Assembly (NCBI GenBank): GCA_016875255.1 | Contig: VGRU01000170.1 | Location: forward strand, 1 to 7,994 | Direction of reading: 5' to 3' | DNA from: Deltaproteobacteria bacterium | GTDB lineage: Bacteria; Desulfobacterota; BSN033; UBA1163 | Length of the DNA: 7,994 nucleotides | In this document: positions 1 through 7,000 of the stretch, piece after piece | How positions within the stretch are numbered: position 1 is the first letter of the stretch | How the letters are laid out: each line of letters opens with the position of its first letter | Notes under the pieces: generated by a model | Databases searched by the model: none | Told to the model about the DNA's origin: nothing | Seen by the model: only the letters and a program-made list of their open reading frames with translations | Position numbers and translations under genes: made by a program

Positions 1-2
1 AA

Positions 3-680
3 CCCTATGAGATCATCAAAGATATTTTTATTGTAGGAGGGCCTGATATTACGGATAGTCGGGATGGATGCGTCTATCTGATCCATCTGGGTGAATTGAT
101 CCTGATCGATACAGGGGCAGGTTGGAGCATTGAGAAGATCATTGGCAATATTAAAAAATTGGGGTTAGATCCTAAGAATCTTAGTAAGATCATTTTAACC
201 CACTGCCATATCGATCATATTGGAGGTGTTCCGGAACTTAAGAAAAGGTTCGAACCTAAACTGTATATTCACAAATTGGATGCGCCTCCCCTTGAGAATG
301 GAGACCAGATGCTAACGGCGGCCACCTGGTATCAAACCACTTTTCCTCCCACGCCCGTGGATGTAAAATTCAATTTGACTGAAGAGGCGCTCACGATTGG
401 CGAACAGAAGATCGTCTGCCTGCATACGCCAGGCCACACACCGGGATCAATCTGCATCTATTTGGACCGAGACGGGAAGAGGGTTCTTTTTGCTCAGGAT
501 CTTCATGGACCTTTACTTGAAGAGTTTGGTTCCAATCTCAAAGATTGGGACCGTTCAACAACGAGATTACTCGACCTCAATGCTGACATCCTCTGCGAAG
601 GCCATTTCGGGATTTTTAAAACCAAAAAGGATGTGAAAAACTATATCCTCTCCTACCGCCGCCAATATGGGGTTGAATAA
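3..680 (+). CDS. Metallo-beta-lactamase-fold hydrolase, N-terminus cut by window edge
   Basis: The reading frame is open from base 3 to the TAA at 678-680 and gives 225 residues. It runs on past the left edge, and the first visible residues already form the opening beta strands of the fold, so only a few residues are probably missing. A TTG at 96 could serve as a start, but that would remove the conserved strand GCVYLI, so I reject it. All metal ligands of the family are visible: the HxHxDH motif (H67, H69, D71, H72 counted from base 3), H145 in HTPGHTPGS (the second His would be 145), D166 in FAQD, and H201 in EGHFG. The protein is therefore likely an active, probably di-zinc, cytosolic hydrolase of the glyoxalase II-like group. 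The substrate cannot be told; this superfamily includes thioesterases, lactonases and others. The gene is followed by a hairpin and a new promoter, so it appears to be outside the downstream modules. Confidence 0.9.
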   Translation, partial: PYEIIKDIFIVGGPDITDSRDGCVYLIHLGELILIDTGAGWSIEKIIGNIKKLGLDPKNLSKIILTHCHIDHIGGVPELKKRFEPKLYIHKLDAPPLENGDQMLTAATWYQTTFPPTPVDVKFNLTEEALTIGEQKIVCLHTPGHTPGSICIYLDRDGKRVLFAQDLHGPLLEEFGSNLKDWDRSTTRLLDLNADILCEGHFGIFKTKKDVKNYILSYRRQYGVE

Positions 681-719
681 CCTAACCCCATTGCAAACGT
701 CCTCCTTTTGCAGTTGGGG
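667..719 (+). terminator. Two overlapping, mutually exclusive hairpins after the MBL gene
   Basis: An 8-bp perfect stem pairs 667-674 with 684-691 (ATGGGGTT / AACCCCAT) and overlaps the stop codon. A second stem pairs 686-690 with 715-719 (CCCCA / TGGGG) and, after a small bulge, 692-697 with 707-712 (TGCAAA / TTTGCA) around a 9-nt loop. The two share bases 686-691, so only one can form at a time. Neither is followed by a run of T, so a classical intrinsic terminator is not shown. Their position between a finished gene and a new promoter is what suggests termination or 3' end protection. Confidence 0.4.
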
Positions 720-744
720 ATTGAGGGGTATGCAAAATATATTC

Positions 745-771
745 TTGACAAAAGAGTATTTATATTATAGT
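745..771 (+). promoter_or_regulatory. Putative promoter of the RHH/PIN module
   Basis: A perfect -35 box TTGACA lies at 745-750. The best -10 candidate is TATAGT at 766-771 with a rather short 15-nt spacer. A perfect TATAAT also occurs at 785-790, but it has no good -35 box at the right distance and would leave a leader of only about 8 bases. The heptamer AGAGTAT occurs at 753-759 and again at 781-787 in the same orientation, which could be an operator for the antitoxin. The antitoxin Shine-Dalgarno GGTGAG is at 794-799, 5 nt before its ATG. Confidence 0.5.
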
Positions 772-804
772 CTTTTCTTGAGAGTATAATAATGGTGAGT
801 TTAT

Positions 805-1065
805 ATGGCAAAATATCTGAAGAAAGTTCAAGTGTTACTGACCGAACAGCAGTTGAAAGACCTCGAAGATATTGCCTCAAAGAATCATAAAAAGCTCGGC
901 ACCCTCATCCGTGAAGCTATCGAAGAGTACCACCTCAAGAAAAATAAGCAGGAGAAGATTGCCGAAGCCGTAGACCGACTCCTATCACTTCCTGAAGTTC
1001 CAGCCCCAGAAGATTATCAGAAATGGGAAGCAGAATATCTTGAGGGGAAGTATTCATGTCGATAA
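805..1065 (+). CDS. Ribbon-helix-helix-type antitoxin (VapB-like)
   Basis: This 86-residue protein starts at the ATG behind GGTGAG (794-799). The N-terminal part reads as a short beta strand, KKVQVLLTE (residues 6-14), followed by two helices, QLKDLEDIASKNHKK and LGTLIREAIEEYHLKK. That is the strand-helix-helix pattern of MetJ/Arc/CopG DNA-binding domains, which dimerise and bind operator DNA through the paired strands. The C-terminal 35 or so residues are acidic and proline-rich (LPEVPAPEDYQKWEAEYLEGKY), typical of the flexible tail that wraps a PIN toxin. Its last 10 bases overlap the start of the PIN gene, so the two are almost certainly translated together. It likely neutralises that toxin and represses its own promoter at 745-790. 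The family assignment rests on pattern, not on a search. Confidence 0.8.
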   Translation: MAKYLKKVQVLLTEQQLKDLEDIASKNHKKLGTLIREAIEEYHLKKNKQEKIAEAVDRLLSLPEVPAPEDYQKWEAEYLEGKYSCR

Positions 1066-1487
1066 GGGCGCCGCAAGCCTTTTTCATCGATGCCAATCTG
1101 ATCATGTATTCCATCGGCAGCCCTCATCCCCTTCGTGAACCCTGCAAAAAATTCCTTGAAAAAATCAAGTCTCGAGAAATTCTCGGCGTAACGAATACAG
1201 AAGTTCTCCAGGAGATCCTCTATCGGTATTTCTCAATAGAAAGAAGAACGCTCGGCGAAATCGCCTATCGATCGATGATCGAATTCTGCACAGATATTTT
1301 TCCGGTAAGGGTTGTGGACACAGATAAGGCCCTTGAGATTTTAAAAAGGGTTAACGGAATCACATCCCGTGATGCTGTCCATGCCGCCACCATGATCCAT
1401 AATGGAATAAAAGAGATCATCTCCACCGATCCTCACTTCGACCTCATTCAAGAAATCAAAAGAATCGACCCGTTAAAACTTAGTTGA
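1056..1487 (+). CDS. PIN-domain ribonuclease toxin (VapC-like)
   Basis: The 143-residue protein has the size of a VapC toxin. The acidic residues that bind the catalytic Mg or Mn are all present: D12 in FFIDANLIMY, E49 or E53 in NTEVLQEIL, D106 in ITSRDAVHAA, and D125 in ISTDPHFD. PIN toxins of this kind cut RNA, commonly tRNA or rRNA, when the antitoxin is lost; the target here is unknown. The ATG at 1056 overlaps the end of the antitoxin gene and has AGGGG (1043-1047) about 8 nt upstream, inside the antitoxin gene, which supports coupled translation. Nothing suggests that it is inactive. Confidence 0.88.
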   Translation: MSIRAPQAFFIDANLIMYSIGSPHPLREPCKKFLEKIKSREILGVTNTEVLQEILYRYFSIERRTLGEIAYRSMIEFCTDIFPVRVVDTDKALEILKRVNGITSRDAVHAATMIHNGIKEIISTDPHFDLIQEIKRIDPLKLS

Positions 1488-1572
1488 AATGATCTTTGGT
1501 GAATTCGAAGTTGAGGAGGAATTGAAGAAATAAACACCTCAAAAGCGGCCTCTGGGTCGTGATGAAATAAAT

Positions 1573-1613
1573 TTGACGAATTACTGAAATTCTGTTATTC
1601 TGAATTTCGAAAT
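1573..1613 (+). promoter_or_regulatory. Extended -10 promoter with palindromic operator for the AbrB/PIN module
   Basis: TTGACG (1573-1578) and TATTCT (1596-1601) are separated by 17 nt, and TGT immediately before the -10 makes it an extended -10 promoter. The -10 is bracketed by a perfect 7-bp inverted repeat, GAAATTC at 1586-1592 and GAATTTC at 1602-1608. Right after it a 10-bp palindrome, ATTTCGAAAT, covers 1604-1613. The pentamer GAAAT thus occurs three times in alternating orientation over the predicted start of transcription. This is where an autorepressing antitoxin would be expected to bind. Confidence 0.6.
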
Positions 1614-1632
1614 CCTTGATATCGGAGGGAAT

Positions 1633-1884
1633 ATGCGCCAAAATCTTTTGGTATCCAGCCGGGGACAAATTACTCTTCCTTCTTTAGTACGAAAACGCTT
1701 GGGCATCCAATCCGGAGGAATTGTGACCCTTGAGGAAAGGGATAATGTAGTAGTGTTACGACCTGCAGCCGTAGTCGAAATTGAAACCTATTCCGACGAA
1801 AATATTGCCCAGTGGGACAAAGAAGACCGTCTTGAACCTGCTGAGCGGAATGCCCTTTTAAAACGCCTGAGGAAGCGATCTTGA
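1633..1884 (+). CDS. AbrB/MazE-type (swapped-hairpin) antitoxin
   Basis: This 83-residue protein begins with the hallmark of SpoVT/AbrB swapped-hairpin DNA-binding domains: LLVSSRGQITLPSLVRKRLGIQSGGIVTLEERDNVVVLRP (residues 5-44, given here as the recognisable SRGQITLP and VRKRLGI cores). The C-terminal half is charged and helical, ETYSDENIAQWDKEDRL, as expected for the toxin-binding tail. The ATG has GGAGGG at 1624-1629. The stop overlaps the start of the next gene in the sequence TTGA (1881-1884). The protein likely neutralises the PIN toxin that follows and represses the promoter at 1573-1601. It is unrelated in fold to the first antitoxin of the window. Confidence 0.87.
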   Translation: MRQNLLVSSRGQITLPSLVRKRLGIQSGGIVTLEERDNVVVLRPAAVVEIETYSDENIAQWDKEDRLEPAERNALLKRLRKRS

Positions 1885-2315
1885 TTCGCCCATTCCTTGA
1901 TGCAAATGTCCTCTTCACAGCTGCACATAATCCTTCTGGAAAAGCAGCTCTCATCATTGACTTTGGAGCCCAAGGATATTGGAAAGTGATGTCCTGTTCC
2001 TATGCGATTGAAGAAGCCCGTCGTAACATTTCAATCAAATTTCCAGACTATTTGAAAAGATTCGAAGCATTAATGGCGACGGTTATAAAAGTCCCTTCCA
2101 GATCAGGTAGAAACTGTCCAGTCATTCTTCCAGAAAAGGACCGCCCTATTCTTGAAGCCGCCATCCATTGTAAGGCGTCTCATCTGCTCACAGGAGATAT
2201 CAAGGACTTCGGCCCTTTTATGAATAATCCGAGCCTTACCGGTGGTGTTGTTATACAGACTGTCTCAGAATTTTTGGTTGGGTTTATGAAGTCAAAGAGT
2301 AAAAAAAGTAGGTAA
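1881..2315 (+). CDS. PIN-domain toxin with TTG start
   Basis: The 144-residue protein starts at a TTG that shares bases with the antitoxin stop; AGGAAG at 1870-1875 lies 5 nt upstream. Starting here keeps the first beta strand and its catalytic Asp (RPFLDANVLFTA, D7), while no ATG would do so. Other likely metal ligands are E44 or E45 in YAIEEARRN, D87 in EKDRPILEAA, and D106 with D109 in LTGDIKDFG. The spacing and the form LTGDIKDF point to a PIN subfamily different from the first toxin, closer to the group often found beside AbrB-type antitoxins. The C-terminus is basic (KSKSKKSR). The role would be ribonuclease toxin; its RNA target is unknown. Confidence 0.82.
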   Translation: MIRPFLDANVLFTAAHNPSGKAALIIDFGAQGYWKVMSCSYAIEEARRNISIKFPDYLKRFEALMATVIKVPSRSGRNCPVILPEKDRPILEAAIHCKASHLLTGDIKDFGPFMNNPSLTGGVVIQTVSEFLVGFMKSKSKKSR

Positions 2316-2332
2316 TACGATAGGGAGCAAAT

Positions 2333-2431
2333 ATGAAGAACTTTACCGAAGACCAAATAAAGCGCCAGGATTTTGTTGGGCGGCAAGCGCCTCCCCATAT
2401 CTTTCTTTGCTTCTTGACAATATTATACTAA
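2333..2431 (+). pseudogene. Truncated remnant of the small gene repeated at 3646
   Basis: A short frame starts at ATG 2333 with AGGGAG (2322-2327) upstream and encodes 32 residues beginning MKNFTEDQIKRQDFVGRQ. It matches the start of the small protein at 3649 (MQGFGDEQIKRQDFVDNQ), and 22 of 24 bases agree between 2354-2377 and 3670-3693. The upstream 20 or so bases (from GGT at 2311 and at 3628) are also alike. After about base 2386 the similarity stops and the frame runs into the promoter of the ATPase gene, with the stop TAA near 2429-2431. It is most simply a 5' fragment left by an insertion or deletion. Translation of the stub is possible but a function is unlikely. Confidence 0.6.
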
Positions 2432-2456
2432 TGTGTATAATGCACTTATGTATAAT
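2414..2456 (+). promoter_or_regulatory. Near-consensus promoter with three GTATAAT boxes, upstream of the ATPase gene
   Basis: Perfect TTGACA (2414-2419) and perfect TATAAT (2436-2441) are separated by 16 nt, which predicts a strong sigma70-type promoter starting near 2448. The heptamer GTATAAT occurs at 2435-2441 and at 2450-2456, and its reverse complement ATTATAC occurs at 2422-2428. The inverted pair has a 6-nt gap and the direct pair has a 15-base period. This arrangement overlaps the -10 and the start of transcription, so a repressor bound here would block RNA polymerase. The second TATAAT could also act as an alternative -10. The gene's Shine-Dalgarno AAGGAG is at 2479-2484. Confidence 0.7.
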
Positions 2457-2488
2457 ACAAAACAGCGACATCTTAGAGAAGGAGATTT

Positions 2489-3601
2489 ATGAACCCTTTT
2501 AAATACGGGAAAATCGTCTCGGGCAAGGATTTTTGTGGTAGGGAACCCCTATTAAAGCAAATCATCGGATATATCAAGTCGTCACAAAATATTGCGATTA
2601 AGGGTGAAAGACGAATTGGAAAGTCTTCTACCATCTATGAAGCGGTCCAGAGATGTAAGGGAATCCAGTATCTGTATGTGGATCTGCTGGGCATAAAATC
2701 CATTGATGCGCTATGCAAGAGAATACTTCGGGCCATTGTTGTTTTGGAACAAAAAGCAGGGCTTTTTGACAAAATCATCAAAACACTATCTTATCTGAGA
2801 CCTTCCATTTCGCTGGACCCCATCACCTTGATGCCGACCATCACTTTTGATGCCTCCGTTGAGTTGAAAGCGAATTCACTCCCGGAAGTGTTATCGCTCA
2901 TTGAATCTCTTCATAAGAAAAACCGAATCGTCGTGGTTCTCGATGAATTCCAGGATATCCTGCAACTCGTTGATGCCCGGGAGGCCCTTTCACTGATGAG
3001 GAGCAAGATTCAGTTTCAGAAAGATATTCCCTATGTGTTTACAGGAAGCATTCGAAATAAAATGGATGAAATATTTACCCATCCTGATTCGCCTTTCTTT
3101 AAGTCCGCTATTCCCATAACGGTGGATTCCTTACCCTATACCGAGTTTTCGGACTTTTTAAAAAAGAAATTCTTGACAGGAAAACGGAGGATTAATGATG
3201 ATGTATTGAAAAAAGTTTTTGAAATTGCGCATGACATCCCGGGAGATATTCAGCAATTATGCGAGGCTTTATGGACAGTAACTTCAAGTAATAGCGTTAT
3301 AGGTACAGATAGACTGAAAGATGCCCTTGAGTTAATTTTCGCCAGGGAACAAAAATCTTATGAAAACGACAGGGGTCTCCTAACAGACTTCCAGATCAGA
3401 TGCCTTCTGACAATCGCAAGAGAAGGTGGAAACAGGGTTTTTTCCGTCTCATTCATGAAATCTGCTGGAGTAAATAATCCATCCTCTGTTCGCAGGGCGA
3501 TTAAACGGATGATTACCCTCAATATTTTATTCGAGAGGAATAACGAATACAGGTTTGTGAATCCTTTTTTCAGGGCCTGGATCAATTACAGAGGAAGATA
3601 G
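2489..3601 (+). CDS. P-loop ATPase (archaeal ATPase/ATPase_2-like) with C-terminal winged helix
   Basis: The 370-residue protein opens with FKYGKIVSGKDFCGRE, the family's lead-in with the FxGRE motif. Walker A is GERRIGKSS (residues 39-47) and Walker B is IVVVLDEF (147-154, D152 and E153). A sensor-1-like FTGS follows at 184-187, and PGDIQQLCEAL lies near 250. The last 70 or so residues (from about 298) look like a winged helix-turn-helix that ends in a conserved-looking VNPFFRAWI. There are no membrane segments or signal peptide, so it is cytosolic. Proteins of this group (STAND-related ATPase_2) are common in archaea and bacteria and mostly lack a known role. The start has AAGGAG at 2479-2484 and its own strong promoter. 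It could be a partner of the large nuclease-NTPase downstream, but the sequence does not prove that. Confidence 0.85.
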   Translation: MNPFKYGKIVSGKDFCGREPLLKQIIGYIKSSQNIAIKGERRIGKSSTIYEAVQRCKGIQYLYVDLLGIKSIDALCKRILRAIVVLEQKAGLFDKIIKTLSYLRPSISLDPITLMPTITFDASVELKANSLPEVLSLIESLHKKNRIVVVLDEFQDILQLVDAREALSLMRSKIQFQKDIPYVFTGSIRNKMDEIFTHPDSPFFKSAIPITVDSLPYTEFSDFLKKKFLTGKRRINDDVLKKVFEIAHDIPGDIQQLCEALWTVTSSNSVIGTDRLKDALELIFAREQKSYENDRGLLTDFQIRCLLTIAREGGNRVFSVSFMKSAGVNNPSSVRRAIKRMITLNILFERNNEYRFVNPFFRAWINYRGR

Positions 3602-3615
3602 AAGGTGATCACTAA

Positions 3616-3629
3616 CAGGGCAGGGCAGG
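3616..3629 (+). repeat. Short CAGGG tandem repeat
   Basis: CAGGG is repeated two and four-fifths times (3616-3629) in the spacer after the ATPase gene. An 8-bp perfect palindrome, GTGATCAC, sits just before it at 3605-3612. No function is evident; such short repeats are prone to slippage. Confidence 0.5.
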
Positions 3630-3645
3630 TTATACGAAAGGGGTC

Positions 3646-3882
3646 ATGATGCAAGGGTTTGGCGACGAACAAATAAAACGCCAGGATTTTGTGGACAACC
3701 AGATCTTTGATTTGGTGAACAAGCTCATTCCTTCAGAAAGAGTGATAGAATGGAATATCGAGATGATCGGAGATATCAGAGATGCATCCAACATTGGCTT
3801 GTTGATAAATATAAGGTCGTTGATGAGTTGGAATTTTATCCATGATAAAAATCTAAATGTAAATAGGGTTAGCCTATCATGA
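3646..3882 (+). pseudogene. Small conserved hypothetical gene with one-base frameshift
   Basis: The uninterrupted frame gives 78 residues, but the coherent part ends at IGDIRDA (base 3786). From there the -1 frame reads IQHWLVDKYKVVDELEFYP and stops at TGA 3843-3845. Joining the two frames gives about 65 residues, MQGFGDEQIKRQDFVDNQ... to ...EFYP, with the charge and hydrophobic pattern of a compact small protein. The tail of the unshifted frame (SNIGLLINIRSLMSW and onwards) looks like random translation. One missing base after GC at 3784-3785 explains it; there is no slippery heptamer that would support programmed shifting. From memory, small proteins with KRQDFVDN near the start and EFYP near the end occur in several bacteria, without known function. 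The second ATG (3649) is the better start, 5 nt after GGGG and aligned with the copy at 2333. A sequencing error is the alternative explanation. Confidence 0.65.
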
Positions 3883-3927
3883 CTCAGTCAAATAGGACAA
3901 AGAATTGAGGGAGGGTGGGGAGAATTA

Positions 3928-4017
3928 ATGGAGGTGGAAATACTTCGTTACAAATATCTGACACCAAACTACGAACTGGAATCAGAGGTAAAGCGTTACA
4001 AAAGGTATTTTCAATAA
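3928..4017 (+). CDS. 29-residue ORF just upstream of the large nuclease-NTPase
   Basis: ATG 3928 has a good GGGGAG (3917-3922) 5 nt upstream and encodes MEVEILRYKYLTPNYELESE and nine further residues, ending at TAA 4015-4017. It is rich in Lys, Arg, Glu and Tyr and would form a charged helix. It stops 15 nt before the ATG of the 1287-residue gene, and is in the same frame, separated by that one stop codon. It could be a small leader peptide that couples translation, a small partner, or a leftover fragment of an older gene. I do not recognise it. Confidence 0.4.
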   Translation: MEVEILRYKYLTPNYELESEVKRYKRYFQ

Positions 4018-4032
4018 ACTGAGGTAACTGGG

Positions 4033-7000
4033 ATGCTGAACTGGGAGGAGAAAATAGACAATGAAAAAATCTTTCAAAAGCTCGTCAATCATCTATTCGC
4101 ACTGGAATGCAACTCCCCAGGTTTCATTCCGAGCAGCCCATACATCGGTGCAGATGGAGCTTGGGACGGTTTTTATGAAGGTCGCTACGCGCAAGAAAAC
4201 CAGACAGGCATCTGGTCGATCCAATCGAAGTGGACAAAAAAGTCATTCAAGGAGGCCCACTCTTGGCAAAGGACAGAAATAAAGAAAGAGCTCAAAAATG
4301 CGAATAAGAATAAGGTTCAGCACCTGAGGATTGCGACAAACGCAGAACTCAAAGTTGAACAGGTCAGAGATTTAGAGGGCTTAAACAAGGGAGAGGTCGC
4401 TACATTAAAAGTTTGGCATAGGGAAAGGCTAACTCTAAGGGTAGAGCAGCAGCCCTTTTTGAAGTCATTGTTTTTTGAGTTGCCCCAGCACCCCAAATTT
4501 GTTCCCTCGAATCTGTATTTTGACCAGATTGAAAAGGATCTTCTTCCAGCTTCCAAAATTGAAAAATTCAAGGAATATGCAGGCCAAGTGAAAGGATTCT
4601 TGCTGTCGGAAAGCAGCATCTTGTTAATCCACTCTCCAGGTGGCTACGGAAAATCTCATTTGCTCCGGGACATTTCTCAAGAGGCGCATAAGATTGACCC
4701 TAATAGGCAATCATGGATGACCAGGCAGGGACACCGTTCAGTTGAAGACGCTATACAAGATGAGATAATCAAGGGAAGAAATTACCTTCTAATATTTGAT
4801 GATGCTGACAGGTTCTTGGACGAGGCTAGATCATTAATAGCTTTTGCAAGGCATGAAGCCAGCGCTGTCAAGCTAGTTTTGACCCTGAGAACGTCAGGGC
4901 TCCGGCCTATCCATGAAATATTACGGCAATTGAGGTGCGAAGCAATTTATGGGGAGATTAGCATATCAGACTGGTCAAGAAATGATTTGGTGCAATTATT
5001 ACGGATAGCTGCTGAACAGGGAACGGTAGAGGATGAAGAGATTCTGGCAGCCTTGTATCCAAACCCTTACCTCATGGTGTGGATAGGGAGGCAGAAAAGA
5101 AAAGCCCCCTCAATGGATTTTAAGAAAGTTAAGGAAAAGTTTGTCAATGATGTAGATTTTGAAGCAGACCGATGTCTAAAGGATGTATTCACAAGCTCTG
5201 AGATTAAGGAGTTTATTACTAACCTGGCTTGCATTGCCCCGCTTTCAATGAGAGATGAGATCTTGTTAGGGAAATTGGCTGAGAAATTTGGCAGGAAGAT
5301 TGAAGTAATAAAAGGAAAGATAGACGCCTTGGTTGAAGCTGGTGTTCTTAGGACAGTAGGAAATTCAATAAGATTTAGTCCAGATATGAGAGGCGACGTA
5401 TATCTTGCCTATGAATTGGAAAAAGCCCGTCATGAGGAGCTGAATAGACTTGTAAAAGATTGGCTTACTCTCTGCGCAGAAAAGCTCTTTGTAAACCTGG
5501 AAGGTGCTGCGAAGTATGGGAATGTGCCAGCTTTAGAGAAAATCTTCTCGGAGATTGTTGATACATGGACCAAAGAAGCGACAAAAACCCCAAGATTCAT
5601 AAGGGATGAAAGGCTAAAGCTTTCAGAAACGGTTGCCCGCCTGGCCCCTAAAAGCTGTTTCAATTTAATGTATTCATATTTACATTCAGAGGCTCCTGTC
5701 TCACAAGATAAATACCTAAAATCTCTAGAGAGCGGAATGAACCTCACGACAGATGATTTTGGCCCAGTTATTATCACTCTTTTTAAAATACCAGACCTGA
5801 GAAAGGAGATACTTCCGCTTTTAGAAGAAATACATGCAAGGGAGATCGAAGGATTTTACGACAATTATAAGCCATTGACTTTGGTGCGACATTCTCTGTC
5901 GCCGTTGCACAACAGCCCAAAAGAAATATTAAATACGCTTGCGGTTTTTGTGGAATGGCTGAAAAATCCCAATCAATACAGGATTGAGCTTATCTCAGCT
6001 GGCCTGACCGAAATTTTAGCCGGTTCCCATGCTTATACCAAGTCTACTATTGGAGGGATAGAGTTTGGCGATAAGATTTTAAGACCAACCAAAGAAATTA
6101 CCGAAATAAGAGATCGAGCAATGCATCTTCTAATCGAGATGCTTAGGTATCCCTCATCAGATGTACAGTTGGCCGCCCTAAAAGTTGCGGAGGGAATTGG
6201 CAGCACAAGAGGAGGCGTAGGACCTAGACGGGGTATGCCTCTTTCTGACAGGATAGCTAAAGATACAGCGGTGGCACTAGAGGAAATTGCGAAGCGTATT
6301 AACCCTGAAGCGGACTTTCAGCTCCTCAACAAAATAGAGAATTTATTTATAAGGTGGTGGGGCCTTGAAATTCCGGGAGCCGAAAAGGCTGCAGATTACT
6401 TAAGAAATTTCCCAAGAAGCGTAGAATACATTGTCTTCAGATATTTCGCGTCACCAGATTACGTAATTATAGACTTTGAAGCCATCGAGAAGCAAGTTCC
6501 AGATACAGATAGGTGGGGTTGGCTCGTACATAATATTATGCATAATGACGATCATTCTAAGCCTGAGTATTTTAAGCCGGAAGTAGAGATGCTTATACAG
6601 AAGTATGACTCGCAAGAAAAGGCAGTCGGTTTCTTAATGGAGTTGCATGAGAGGATATCAGGTTATGACCGATGGCCTCGGCCGCAAATAGTCAGGTGCT
6701 GGGTTCGCCTTGAGCAAGAAAAGTTTGCTTCAATCAGAGGTAATAAAGAGTTGTGGGAGAAGGTTCCTGAGAGGTTCAGGAACGAGATTGACCTGGCTTT
6801 GAGCGAAATGGACACGGGATTTATAAAGAAGCTTGCAGAAGAGGTTTTGCCACATCTGCCGAGTGCGCCTATATCAAAGGTCGATACATTCCTGACTATG
6901 CTTGGTAGGCAGGAAGTTGATGAAAAAGACCTAAGAAATTGGTTGATGCAGATAGCGGAAAAGGGGGACAAAGAGCATCGGTTATTATTGGTTATCCATC

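Noticed and set aside
397..636. 79-codon frame inside the MBL gene
   Set aside because: It lies wholly in another frame of a gene with a complete set of metal ligands, and its translation has no domain-like pattern.
653..880. 75-codon frame on the minus strand
   Set aside because: It spans the end of the MBL gene, a hairpin spacer, a + strand promoter and the start of the antitoxin gene; no ribosome site or recognisable motif.
1489..1533. 14-codon frame (MIFGEFEVEEELKK) after the first PIN gene
   Set aside because: Too short, overlaps nothing conserved, and has no convincing ribosome site; it may be a fragment of an older gene but this cannot be supported.
3784..3790. Programmed -1 frameshift in the small gene
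   Set aside because: A -1 shift would restore the frame, but there is no slippery heptamer and no clear downstream stem, so a mutation or sequencing error is more likely.
4061..4282. 73-codon frame inside the nuclease domain
   Set aside because: The main frame there encodes the GADGAWDG and IQSK motifs; the other frame is a basic, low-complexity shadow.
5430..5777. 115-codon minus-strand frame within the large gene
   Set aside because: Ser- and Phe-rich translation typical of the antisense of a Lys/Glu-rich helical protein; no start signal.
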